Origin: Pelomonas sp963992225
GTDB lineage: Bacteria; Pseudomonadota; Gammaproteobacteria; Burkholderiales; Burkholderiaceae_C
DNA length: 7,722 bases
NCBI GenBank assembly: GCA_963992225.1
Contig: CAXDTK010000252.1
Location: 1-7,722 of the forward strand
Direction: 5' to 3'
In this document: positions 1-7,219 of the stretch, piece after piece
Layout: the number at the start of each line of letters is the position of its first letter
How positions within the stretch are numbered: position 1 is the first letter of the stretch
The notes under the pieces: generated by a model
Told to the model about the DNA's origin: nothing
What the model saw: the letters and a program-made list of their open reading frames with translations, nothing else
Database searches by the model: none
Program-made: the position numbers and the translations under genes

Positions 1-57
1 CGCGCGTGTAGAGCACGCTGAAGCCCTGCCGGGCGGCCTGCTGCGCGAGCGCGCAAC
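1..57 (-). pseudogene. IS21-family helper ATPase (istB-like) fragment
   Basis: Read on the minus strand, bases 55 to 2 translate to CALAQQAARQGFSVLYTR. This closely resembles the stretch just after the Walker A motif of IstB, the AAA+ helper ATPase of IS21-type insertion sequences, where ...ACALAQQACRQG..V.Y.R is typical. The Walker A motif itself (GPTGVGKS) should lie immediately upstream, but the sequence to the right (58 onwards) reads APLPFG instead, so the homology breaks at about base 58. The rest of the gene would lie to the left, outside the window. I infer a 5'-truncated istB remnant joined to unrelated DNA. Only about 18 residues support this, so the call is moderate; the match was recognised by eye. 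Confidence 0.55.
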
Positions 58-78
58 CGAACGGCAGTGGGGCGCTCG

Positions 79-477
79 ATGGATGACGTCGTCGGCCCCT
101 TGCTCGCATGGCTGCGCCGGACCTCGGGTCCCAAGGGGCGCAAGCTCCTTGCAGCGGACGTGTGCTCTCGTGCGGCGCAGGCGCTCCGGACAGACCTGGT
201 TTCCGTCTACGACGCGTTGCGCCAGCTGCGGGCGAGCGAACTGGTCTCGTACAAACCCGACACGATGGGCATTCCCTACGCGGGCTATCTGACCGTCGTC
301 CCCGCTGTGGTCGATGTGTCGGCGACGGAAACAGCCTGGCGGAAGGCCCTGGCGGCGGTCACTGACGACGCTCAGCTTGCTGACGCCCTGGCGGTGACCC
401 ACCGTCTAGCAGGGCAAGACCCGCAAGGATGCGGCAGTCGACTGCTCATTCCTGAAGGCACGCGCCCCCGGTTCTAA
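79..477 (+). CDS. Hypothetical protein, probable winged-helix domain
   Basis: A 132-residue protein that I do not recognise. Residues about 25-72 have the pattern of a winged helix: a helix (LLAADVCSRAAQAL), then TDLVSVYDALRQLRASELV as a recognition-type helix, then a strand/wing segment ending PYAGYLTVVP. This suggests DNA binding or a small regulatory or defence-module subunit, but that is inference. The ATG at 79 is preceded by GTGGGG about 6 nt upstream, a passable ribosome binding site; GTG at 67 is an alternative. The frame is open back to base 22, across the junction with the istB-like remnant near 58, so the gene may have lost its true 5' end. The C-terminal 15 residues look unstructured, and the protein could also be truncated there. 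It points towards the 657-1013 gene, and no operon partner is visible. Confidence 0.5.
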   Translation: MDDVVGPLLAWLRRTSGPKGRKLLAADVCSRAAQALRTDLVSVYDALRQLRASELVSYKPDTMGIPYAGYLTVVPAVVDVSATETAWRKALAAVTDDAQLADALAVTHRLAGQDPQGCGSRLLIPEGTRPRF

Positions 478-656
478 GTGGCCCTGCGTGCAAGGCCTCT
501 CTTTTCCAAGTTGGCACGCTCTAGCCGACGCGCAGATGAGCTGTCGAGCGCTTGCAGTTCAGTTCGAGTGCATGCGCTAAGGGGATCTGGAGCGTTGGAG
601 CAAGCGTGTCCAGCGGTACTCAGCCTTTGCGCCACTCTCGACCATGGTCACCTCGA

Positions 657-1013
657 TCAGCGTTGAAGTCGCTCGAGTGAAATGCGGATGCGCTCAGCCA
701 AATCGACGATGAGATGCACCGCGGTGCGCGTGGTGGGATCGACTCTCGACCCCGCCAGTGCGGCTGCACAAAGCCTGCAGATGCCAGCCAGATGCGAGGC
801 AGCCTCCAGGATCTCGTCGTTTGACCGTTCCATGGCCACGGTGAGCCGCAAAACATGAAGCTGTTGGTCGACATCCGCGAGATGTCCGGCGAGCTGGCGT
901 TGCCAGGGTTTCGAGCGCGACAGCCCCTGCTGAAGCAGCGTGACCAACTGCTGCAAGTCTTGGATGAGTTTGGCCAGGTTCTTGAGGCCGTGTGGACTTG
1001 GCGCCATTTCCAT
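657..1013 (-). CDS. Hypothetical small all-helical protein
   Basis: A 118-residue protein of unknown function, on the same strand as the tns genes and about 108 bp beyond the end of tniQ. Leucine- and glutamine-rich heptad-like stretches (LAKLIQDLQQLVTLLQQGL near residues 14-32, then LADVDQQLHVLRLTVAME) and a C-terminal amphipathic segment (LIVDLAERIRISLERLQR) predict a helical bundle or short coiled coil. There is no signal peptide or membrane segment. Third codon positions are strongly G/C, as in the neighbouring genes, which supports real coding. The start is unsure: ATG at 1013, ATG at 1007 and GTG at 1034 are all possible and none has a convincing ribosome binding site. Its position after tniQ suggests either an accessory transposon gene or the first cargo gene. 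I cannot assign a family. Confidence 0.55.
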   Translation of the reverse strand: MEMAPSPHGLKNLAKLIQDLQQLVTLLQQGLSRSKPWQRQLAGHLADVDQQLHVLRLTVAMERSNDEILEAASHLAGICRLCAAALAGSRVDPTTRTAVHLIVDLAERIRISLERLQR

Positions 1014-1121
1014 CTTTGGCACTGAAGGCCACACGTCTTGCGAGCGAGTGTGGCATTGAACATCGCATAACTGATTCCAAGAAGCTCCCTTGGATCCTTA
1101 GCGCCTTCGTTCCTCGTTTGG

Positions 1122-2337
1122 CTACCCGAGCGGTGACAGGAAGCACCGCGCGTCAATAGAAATCTTGAGCCTCGTGGCCTCTTCAATGATGAACTGCCGC
1201 TGCTCCATCAACCGTACCGGGGAGAGCCCCGAGACGCGACGCAGCATGTTCGTGGAGATCGGCACATGCAGCGCCCGATACTCGCTTAACGCCCACGCCA
1301 GTTTGCGCTTGTAGAACGAATCGTCAGACTCCGCATGTGCATGGGCCGCCGCCAGCGTCAGCGGGAGATGATGCTTTCGATTGGGGTCTTGAGCCGCCGT
1401 GGCTAAGCACCGCTTCAGCAGCATGGACACCGTCAGACGAACGGGACGGGCAGACGTTGCCAACTCCGATCGCGCCGCAGCGCCAATCGCTATAGAGAAC
1501 GCATGATCAAGCTTGCGCCAGTCCCTGACCGGCTTCCGCCGGGATGGCGCAGCGGCCTTTCGCTCGGGCAGATTCTCCGCAAGCCACTCACCGTCGAACG
1601 TGCCCAGCCAGTCAGTGGCCGACACGCATGCACTGCGAACGTCGTTCTTGCCGGCCTTCGGATGGGCTGCGATATACGTTGTCAGCGTCTCCCGGTGCTT
1701 GCGCCGTTGGGCTTCAATCGTCGCCGTTCGATGCTGCTCGGCGAGGCCGAGATCGTCGAGCTGAATGAGCTGGATCGACCATTCCGAGACACCGAGTCTG
1801 GTTTGGATCTTCTTCTTTGCCTCGCCTGATCGCAGGGCCGCGCGGACAGATTCAACCTTTGCACTTCCGAGGCGACGGAGGGTTGCTTCGGGCAGCGGAA
1901 GACGGATAGCTGACCGCGTTGCCACGAGTAGCGATATCGGTCTCGACGCAAAGAGCGCAAAACTTACTCTGACGCGCAAGGCTCTTCGCTGCAGACACCG
2001 TGAGCCCGAGGGCCGCAGCCGGATTTCCGCAAAGTCCACCGAGCAGTGATTGAAGGCTGCTGGCTGCACGTTGAGGATGCGCAAAATACAAATACAGGGG
2101 CACCGGCGTATGCCGCATGAGTACCAGTTCCGGGCTGTTGCACCAGGGGTGCCCGAGCGGCATGGCGTCGACGAGCGCCTGCAGGTCCAGTGGCACCAAG
2201 GCAGTCAATGCGGTTCGGCCCAAGCCAAGCAATTGCAGCTTGCGCTCCGTCGGCCCTGCTGTCCGCCCCAGGAATCGCGCCACCACGGACGACACGGTTT
2301 CTCCCTCATAGGGGATCGGAAAGGCAGGAAGTCTCAT
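1122..2337 (-). pseudogene. tniQ: TniQ/TnsD-type target selector, frameshifted
   Basis: TniQ/TnsD proteins bind the target site and recruit TnsC. The frame starting with ATG at 2337 gives the family N-terminus: MRLPAFPIPYEGETVSSVVARF is the typical opening with the ET/S pair. It continues to a CALC zinc-binding pair at residues 127-130, then loses similarity and stops at 1852. The family C-terminus is in a different frame, open from 2084 to the TAG at 1122. It contains a helix-turn-helix-like segment (KKIQTRLGVSEWSIQLI), then DWLGTFDGEWLAENLP, VRDWRKLDHAF, ARPVRLTVSMLLKRCL and an AESDDSFYKRKLAWAL block, all in the order seen in TnsD-like proteins. The two parts meet near 1871-1925. A composite would be about 400 residues, the size of a short TniQ. 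The start overlaps the tnsC stop by ATGA, implying translational coupling. The likeliest reading is a decayed gene; a sequencing error is possible. Confidence 0.8.
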
Positions 2338-3782
2338 CGGCCGTCCAGCACCGAAATCAAGTCCTTCATCGAGTCTGACAGGACCAGCTTTCGGATCTGC
2401 TCCTCCGACAGCACGGGCTTCCCTGGTTTCACGCTCCCCGCAGCTGCATCGGCATCCTTCGATTTGCGCGATCGGCCCGACTGCTTCTCTGCCGGTGCCG
2501 CAGCCTGGTCATCGCCGCCTGCGGCGGGCAGACTTGCGGCTACGCCGTCTCTAGCCCCTTCCACGCCCTCGCGATCCGTCGTAGGCCAGAAGTTCTTGTA
2601 CAGATCATCGAACTTGTCCATCAGCATCGGATTCCCGGACTGAAGTACGCGCACCGCCGGATGCAAAGGCTTCATGCGCTCATCGAATACCTTTTGGATC
2701 AGCTCCTCGGTGACGCACTCTGAGCCGTCTTCGATCGCTGCGAGCTGCGCTGTGGCGAAGGTGCTCAGCATGATGCCGGTAACCCCTTGGCTTACCTCGT
2801 AGAACGCATTGCCGATTGCCTCTGAGTACGCAACCGGTTTGCGCACCCACTGGAACTCCCAGGCTGCTTCGCACAGCGATTGCCAGTTCTCGTCGTCGGC
2901 AGACATCGGCCGTTCAAGGTCGAAATAACCTCCTTCCACAAGCCGGCGAGCTGAGCTGAGATCCGACCGCAAGAGCTTCAATGCCTTGTAGGTGCCGACC
3001 ACCACGATGGGCAGGCCCAACTCATCGCGCAGGTTGACCAGCATCGCAATGATTTTCTCCGCACCGACGCCCATCAGACTGAGGTTCTGGAACTCGTCCA
3101 GCACCAGGAAGCCTACGTGGTGGGATGTGATGATCTTTCTGATCTCCGACAGATACGTGTTCCGCCCACCACCGTTGAGCTTGGCGAAGATTCCTGCATA
3201 CAGCTTGAGACCCAAGACGCCGTCGGTGTAGTCACCGAACGTAGAGCACAGCGTCCCGACCGTGCAGTGCTCGGGCACGTTACGGCGCAGCCACAAGATT
3301 TGAGTCTCCGTGAACGGAATGCCGCGGAAGTTCGTGTGCTGCCAGACCTGCCCGCCGAGGAAAGCCTGGATCCGATCAATCAATGTGCTCTTGCCCATCC
3401 CGGAAAGGCCGGAGATCATGGTGATCGGAGGGCTGGACGGCAGATCGACCCCATACCCTTGCAGGATGCGCTGACCCAGTGGAGTCATCGGGTTGCGCTG
3501 GATGTATCCGTCCAAAAGGGAGGTGCAAATGCTGACGAGCGCTCGCCGATGCACAGCCATCACTGGGACGTAAAACCGCCGCAGACGATTGATTCTGAGT
3601 CGGCGGATGGAGTTCAGCAGCTCGCGATCACGGATGTCGAATTCCGGACGCGTGGCAAGTGCCATGAACGCGTCGTTGTCGGTCTCCGGCGGAAGCGGTA
3701 GATGTGCCGCTAGAGGATTGCCGTCGAGTTCTTCAGCGCCGACGATCTTGTACTCAGGTACACCACTATTTATTGACAGCAC
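2334..3782 (-). CDS. tnsC: TnsC-like AAA+ transposition regulator ATPase
   Basis: TnsC binds ATP, assembles on target DNA and connects the target selector (TniQ/TnsD) to the TnsA-TnsB transposase. The 482-residue product has a Walker A motif GLSGMGKST at residues 125-133 (Lys131) and a Walker B FLVLDEFQNL at 225-234 (Asp229, Glu230). VVVGT at 260-264 looks like sensor 1, and there is an Arg-Arg pair at 279-280. Residues 405-455 are an Ala/Pro/charged linker, followed by a short helical C-terminus (EEQIRKLVLSDSMKDLISVL). I chose GTG at 3782 because GGAGCAAGG lies just upstream; the reading frame is open further, but that part only shadows the end of tnsB. The gene overlaps tnsB by 17 bp and tniQ by 4 bp, so the set is probably co-transcribed and translationally coupled. 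The motifs look intact, so the ATPase is likely functional. Tn5053-type TniB is the nearest alternative name. Confidence 0.92.
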   Translation of the reverse strand: MLSINSGVPEYKIVGAEELDGNPLAAHLPLPPETDNDAFMALATRPEFDIRDRELLNSIRRLRINRLRRFYVPVMAVHRRALVSICTSLLDGYIQRNPMTPLGQRILQGYGVDLPSSPPITMISGLSGMGKSTLIDRIQAFLGGQVWQHTNFRGIPFTETQILWLRRNVPEHCTVGTLCSTFGDYTDGVLGLKLYAGIFAKLNGGGRNTYLSEIRKIITSHHVGFLVLDEFQNLSLMGVGAEKIIAMLVNLRDELGLPIVVVGTYKALKLLRSDLSSARRLVEGGYFDLERPMSADDENWQSLCEAAWEFQWVRKPVAYSEAIGNAFYEVSQGVTGIMLSTFATAQLAAIEDGSECVTEELIQKVFDERMKPLHPAVRVLQSGNPMLMDKFDDLYKNFWPTTDREGVEGARDGVAASLPAAGGDDQAAAPAEKQSGRSRKSKDADAAAGSVKPGKPVLSEEQIRKLVLSDSMKDLISVLDGR

Positions 3783-5952
3783 TAACCTTGCTCCAAAGTG
3801 ACTTGAATTTTGTGGCGCCAGTCGATTCAGCCGGGGTGCTCGGCACGCCACCGCTGCTTGAGGCCTGCGCTGTCGAGGGTGCCTCGACGGGTGGCGAAGC
3901 TGTGGCAGCAGGCGAAACAGGCAACGCGCCATTCAGCCCAGCGCCGCGGAAACTGGCTTTCTCGGTTGCCCTGTTCTCACGCATGTGGCGCTTGGAGGTC
4001 TTGGGCTGGGCAGGCAGCAGGTTCTTTTCCGCCACGGCACCCTTGATCGCCTGCTTCACCTCTGACGTGCGCTCCCGCTGCTGCCTACGGTGATTGAGGC
4101 CTGCCTGCTCTGCGAACTTGTTCTGAAGCGCGCGATACTCTTTGGCCTCGGCAAACGAAGCACGTTTCTGAAGAATCTCGGGGTCTACGTTAGAGGCGGA
4201 GTGCCACGAGTTGCTCTTCTTGTCATAGAAGAAGACTTCCCCAGCAAACAGCGGGTTGTAGGAGACGCCAATTTCATAGGAGCCGTTCAACGCCGCTGTG
4301 AGATAGCCCTTCTCGCGAAGCCAATCGCAATTGAAGACTTCTCCATGGAACTTGATGCCGCCGGTCGCCACACTTCCGGTTCCCGTGGTCAGCAGGTGCT
4401 CGTAGACGAAGTTAGGGCCCATGGCCCGCGTGAAGCCGGGCCGCGCCGTCAATGCCCACTCGTAGAAGCCGACGCGACTCGCCACCCGGCTCGTCTCTTG
4501 CAGCGCATCAGGTGGCAGGCGAGACGGCTTCACGGCTCTACGGTTCAGGTCCATGATGATCTCGACCAGGATGCGTTCAAACTGCAGCAGGTTCAGCGCC
4601 GCATCCTTCTTGCCGTCGGACTCGCGACGCTTGCGGTACTTGTTGAACAAGCCAGGAAGGTTGAAGCGACCCTTGTGGGAGTGCTTCGTCTCAGAGTTCT
4701 TGCCTTCCACCGACCCTTTGGCAATGGCGGTGAAAGACGGGGTGACTTCGACGCGTACGCCTGAGGCAGGAAAGTCCTGACCCATGTTGGACACGAGTTC
4801 CGCTCGGTCGGCCCGAAGCATGTTGGGCAGTTGCTGGCATGGCCAGTCTGCCGATTGGAACGGAAGTCCCAAACGCTCAAAGATCGGACCCTTGTCCGAG
4901 AACGTGTTGTAGAGCGCAAGCGCCGCGACTGCCCAGCTGGGGTTCTCGAGGGTCAAGGCGTACCCAGCGATGACTCCTGAAAAGATGTCTACGATCAGGT
5001 AAACACTCGGGCGCCCGACAAGTTTAGACGTCGTGACGCGGGATACGAGTTGGATCTGGAAGTGGGTCGCATCGATCTCAAAGAAGCCCGGTCCTGGGAT
5101 GTTGTCGGTCGCATTGCCGCGCGCGCCCCGCGGCAGATCGCCGCTGGCCGGGGGGTCCTCGGCCTGCAACTTTCTGCATCGATACCGGAATTGATTCCAA
5201 GTCGGCAATCGGTACTTTTGAATCAATGCTGGCGAAAGCAGGACCTCGCTGTGAGCGTCGATAGTGACCGCGCCGTCAGGAAGCTCGTACAGCTTGATCA
5301 GCATCTCGTAGTACGCGCTCTTCCACGACATCCCCTGCGCTTTGATGTAGCTTTGGTAGGCTTTGGTGATGTTGTCGACGACTTCATGCGCTGGCGCGGA
5401 CGAAGCCAGCTCCGGTTTGGTCGATAAGGGGCCACGCTTCTTGCCCGCTACCTGTTTACCGCTGAGATCCCTGGCTTCAACGTCCATGAATGTACTTATG
5501 ACGGCTGCCGGATTCCGCCCCGCTTTGAGCCACAGCAAGAACCAACGCTTCACGCATTTCTGACCCAGACCCATGTTCCCGGCGACTCTGGCGATTTCCG
5601 AAGAAAGCGTCGTGCGGCGATGCAATAGACCCGGTTTTTGGCTGAGAGTCGTCGTTGCCTCGATGACTTGCTTGAGCCTCTTGGCAGCTCCATCAGGAAG
5701 ACCGACGGGCGCCGAAGGCAGATGGAGATAGGGATCTGGCGCCTTCTCAACTTCACCGCCGTCCAGCATGTCGATCCACCGGTCGTAGCCGATGGCGTAA
5801 GGCACCGTCAGTTTTTCGGGGTCGACACTGATGACGATCACTTCATTGAAGCTCACGGTGTCGACAACTCGGACGGGACCCGCAAGCTCGGGCATCAACG
5901 TGAGCGGCTTGAACACGTCGTGGATCTGAAACGAGCGTTGCTTTGCTGGCAT
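3766..5952 (-). CDS. tnsB: TnsB-like DDE transposase
   Basis: TnsB binds the transposon ends and performs 3'-end cleavage and strand transfer. The 728-residue product has a helix-turn-helix-like region at about residues 115-145 (LSSEIARVAGNMGLGQKCVKRW) and an RNase H-fold core. Candidate catalytic acids are Asp294 (FFEIDATHFQI), Asp382 (RADRAEL) and Glu416 (GSVEGKN); the intervals of 88 and 34 residues are very close to those in Tn7 TnsB. After the core come a beta-rich region (about 530-585), a basic helical segment (605-665), a Pro/Ala/Ser-rich linker (680-712) and a short terminal patch KFKSLWSKVSAVNK. In Tn7-like systems such a C-terminal tail contacts TnsC. ATG at 5952 is chosen over upstream starts because AGGAGAG sits 5 nt before it. 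It lies 11 nt after the tnsA stop. A separate tnsA partner distinguishes it from Tn5053-type TniA. Confidence 0.94.
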   Translation of the reverse strand: MPAKQRSFQIHDVFKPLTLMPELAGPVRVVDTVSFNEVIVISVDPEKLTVPYAIGYDRWIDMLDGGEVEKAPDPYLHLPSAPVGLPDGAAKRLKQVIEATTTLSQKPGLLHRRTTLSSEIARVAGNMGLGQKCVKRWFLLWLKAGRNPAAVISTFMDVEARDLSGKQVAGKKRGPLSTKPELASSAPAHEVVDNITKAYQSYIKAQGMSWKSAYYEMLIKLYELPDGAVTIDAHSEVLLSPALIQKYRLPTWNQFRYRCRKLQAEDPPASGDLPRGARGNATDNIPGPGFFEIDATHFQIQLVSRVTTSKLVGRPSVYLIVDIFSGVIAGYALTLENPSWAVAALALYNTFSDKGPIFERLGLPFQSADWPCQQLPNMLRADRAELVSNMGQDFPASGVRVEVTPSFTAIAKGSVEGKNSETKHSHKGRFNLPGLFNKYRKRRESDGKKDAALNLLQFERILVEIIMDLNRRAVKPSRLPPDALQETSRVASRVGFYEWALTARPGFTRAMGPNFVYEHLLTTGTGSVATGGIKFHGEVFNCDWLREKGYLTAALNGSYEIGVSYNPLFAGEVFFYDKKSNSWHSASNVDPEILQKRASFAEAKEYRALQNKFAEQAGLNHRRQQRERTSEVKQAIKGAVAEKNLLPAQPKTSKRHMRENRATEKASFRGAGLNGALPVSPAATASPPVEAPSTAQASSSGGVPSTPAESTGATKFKSLWSKVSAVNK
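3786..3794 (-). promoter_or_regulatory. Ribosome binding site deciding the tnsC start
   Basis: GGAGCAAGG lies inside the end of tnsB, with GGAG 8 nt before the GTG at 3782. This supports a GTG start inside the tnsB overlap rather than an upstream start at 3932. Confidence 0.65.
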
Positions 5953-5957
5953 GGCAG

Positions 5958-5964
5958 CTCTCCT
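5958..5964 (-). promoter_or_regulatory. Ribosome binding site deciding the tnsB start
   Basis: AGGAGAG overlaps the last base of the tnsA stop codon and lies 5 nt before the ATG at 5952. It is the best ribosome binding site in the operon and rules against the longer open frame starting at 6039. Confidence 0.8.
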
Positions 5965-6761
5965 CATTTGGTGAGCGTGATGTACGACTTGTGATTGATC
6001 GGCGTGTGATCGATATTCAATCGACTCTTGCGCTGCCACACCGCAGCGCCCAAGAGCCCATGCCCTACGTTGGAGTCAACGCTGAATGAGTTGCTGGCCT
6101 GGCGGAGGATGTCGATGTACGGCCGGTCCGGCCTCCATTCCTGCTCGAACCGGCGAGAGAAAGCCTCGGAATCGATGCCAGAGCGCAGCGCGTCCTGGTT
6201 TCGGATGGCGTTTTCAAAGAAGCGCAGGTTGCCGGCGCGGATGGGGAGGTTCTTGTCGGTGACAAGCAGCCATGTGATGCCGCGGCGATTCCAGTACGCT
6301 CGCTCCAGCAGCAGCTTCTCCAGCGTCCGCGCCGTGAGCTCCTTCTCCGGCTTGAAGCTGACAGCGACCAATCGCACGCCGTCTGGTTCTTTAAGAGAGA
6401 GGAGCAGATCAGTGGTCAGGACACTCGGAGTCTTCGTGGAGGGAATGACTGGATGCTTGATGCCGAGCTTCGCGGCGATCTCCTGAGTCTCCTCCCACGG
6501 CAGCAGTGCGTACTGCTCCCTGATGTCGACAATGGAGCGGCTGTACTCTGCAAGGAGGTGAACGGAGAATTCCCCGGACGAGAGGTAGTGGTGCGTTCGA
6601 CCGGTGACGCGGCTGCGCACCATGCTGGATGTTCCCTCGGAAGGGACATCGCGCACGTACATGAACGGCTTGAAGGCTTCCCCTTCGCCCTGTCCGTAAC
6701 CCGCTTGGATCCAGCGGAGCACCGTCTTGACGGTGGGCCTGCGATTCTTTGTCCCGGCCAT
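5964..6761 (-). CDS. tnsA: TnsA-like endonuclease, 5'-strand cleavage subunit
   Basis: TnsA is the restriction-enzyme-like half of the heteromeric Tn7 transposase. It nicks the 5' ends so that the element leaves by cut-and-paste rather than by replicative cointegrate formation. The 265-residue product shows the family layout: a basic N-terminus with TVKTVLRWIQAGYGQGEG, then RTHHYLSSGEFSVHLLAEYS..IVDIREQYAL. The candidate catalytic Glu72 lies in LLAEYS, Asp118 in SVLTTDLLL and Lys137 in VSFKPEKEL; the spacing agrees with the Tn7 TnsA triad. The position two before the lysine is Ser where Tn7 has Gln. The C-terminal half (about 140-265) corresponds to the winged domain that contacts TnsC. I chose ATG at 6761, which has GGGGG about 9 nt upstream, over a GTG at 6797 that lacks a ribosome binding site. 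It is the first gene of the operon; tnsB follows after 11 nt. Confidence 0.92.
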   Translation of the reverse strand: MAGTKNRRPTVKTVLRWIQAGYGQGEGEAFKPFMYVRDVPSEGTSSMVRSRVTGRTHHYLSSGEFSVHLLAEYSRSIVDIREQYALLPWEETQEIAAKLGIKHPVIPSTKTPSVLTTDLLLSLKEPDGVRLVAVSFKPEKELTARTLEKLLLERAYWNRRGITWLLVTDKNLPIRAGNLRFFENAIRNQDALRSGIDSEAFSRRFEQEWRPDRPYIDILRQASNSFSVDSNVGHGLLGAAVWQRKSRLNIDHTPINHKSYITLTK

Positions 6762-6996
6762 TCGGTCAGGCCCCCAATCGGCTAGGAGCCGAGACACAAG
6801 GGCGGCCGGCGGTCTGTCGACGACGCACCACGACCTTGGCCGAAGCCGCCGGCCACTGTTGAACCGGCGGCCGCATTACTAGAGGATGCAACCGGCGCCT
6901 AGAAGACCACGTTGCACGCTCGACGGGGTAAGCTTCGTCCATCGGTTGCGCGGCGCGTGTGCATGTGTTCATGGAACGTGCACTAGATCACAAGGA
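6762..6996. other. GC-rich leader between tnsA and the transposon right end
   Basis: This 235-bp stretch holds no convincing gene; the open frame on the minus strand here is low-complexity and has no ribosome binding site. It should contain the promoter of the tns operon, but I could not find a clean -35/-10 pair on the minus strand. Its visible structure is a set of CCGGCGG/CCGCCGG blocks at 6801-6871, described separately. Confidence 0.5.
6845..6871. repeat. GC-rich inverted repeat upstream of tnsA
   Basis: GCCGCCGG (6845-6852) and CCGGCGGC (6864-6871) are perfect 8-bp inverted arms around an 11-nt loop. A further block GCCGGCGG at 6805-6812 is also complementary to CCGCCGGC at 6846-6853, so two alternative hairpins are possible. 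Sited in the leader of the tns operon, this could be an operator or an RNA hairpin affecting expression. That role is inference, and GC-rich DNA produces such arms by chance fairly often. Confidence 0.4.
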
Positions 6997-7026
6997 GCCA
7001 AACCGGCCAAAAAAATTGCCCCCTAA
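6997..7026 (+). repeat. Right-end repeat 1 (innermost putative TnsB site)
   Basis: First of five related units; its core AAAAAAATTGCCCCCTAA matches the others, but its left half (GCCAAACCGGCC) is the most diverged, lacking the GGACA box. It abuts repeat 2 directly. Confidence 0.65.
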
Positions 7027-7032
7027 GGGCAA
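7009..7032 (-). terminator. Terminator-like hairpin at the repeat 1/2 junction
   Basis: On the minus strand TTGCCC - TTAGG - GGGCAA forms a 6-bp stem with a 5-nt loop, followed by a run of seven T. A weaker copy (TTGCC/GGCAA, then six T) occurs at 7171-7192 at the repeat 3/4 junction. Both would stop minus-strand transcription entering the transposon from the ssb side, before tnsA. The structure is also a by-product of abutting two palindromic repeats, so a terminator function is only a possibility. Confidence 0.35.
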
Positions 7033-7060
7033 AAAGTGGACAAAAAAAATTACCCCCTAG
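7027..7060 (+). repeat. Right-end repeat 2 (putative TnsB site)
   Basis: A full unit: GGGCAAAAA, then GTGGACAAAAAAAA, then TTACCCCCTAG. It follows repeat 1 without a gap and is separated from repeat 3 by 94 bp of ordinary GC content. The ACTGGACAAAA-type core seen across the units resembles the AACTGAACAAAA core of Tn7 end sites. Confidence 0.8.
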
Positions 7061-7154
7061 ACAAAGCAGGAGTTCCGTGCGCTGTGTGAACACTGTCAAA
7101 CCAATTGAGCGCCAGCCCGTGGATGCAACTCCTTCAACATCGATCCCCCCGAGA

Positions 7155-7187
7155 GGGCAAAACTGGACAGAAAAAATTGCCCCTGAA
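7155..7187 (+). repeat. Right-end repeat 3 (putative TnsB site)
   Basis: A full unit: GGGCAAAACTGGACAG, then AAAAAATTGCCCCTGAA. It begins the outer block of three contiguous units (7155-7242) that reaches the transposon tip. Confidence 0.8.
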
Positions 7188-7219
7188 GGCAAAAACTGGA
7201 CAAAACAATTGCCCCTTGG
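7188..7219 (+). repeat. Right-end repeat 4 (putative TnsB site)
   Basis: A full unit: GGCAAAAACTGGACAAAAC, then AATTGCCCCTTGG. It is contiguous with repeat 3 and overlaps the start of the terminal unit by two bases. Confidence 0.8.

Noticed and set aside
478..666. 62-residue plus-strand open frame following the winged-helix gene
   Set aside because: GTG start directly after a stop, no ribosome binding site, no recognisable domain, and it overlaps the end of the 657-1013 gene.
620..1186. 188-residue minus-strand open frame overlapping the 657-1013 gene
   Set aside because: Arg/Ser/Trp-rich composition without domain features; the overlapping frame has better codon bias and helical pattern.
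1852..2084. Programmed ribosomal frameshift in tniQ
   Set aside because: No canonical slippery heptamer is present in the overlap, and a single shift would still omit the second half of the zinc finger.
2050..2643. 197-residue plus-strand open frame opposite tniQ and tnsC
   Set aside because: It is antisense to recognised genes, low in complexity and lacks a ribosome binding site; a by-product of high GC.
7093..7106. IHF-like site (TGTCAAACCAATTG) between right-end repeats 2 and 3
   Set aside because: The spacing between the CAA and TTG halves is one base too long for the consensus, and the first part is also imperfect.
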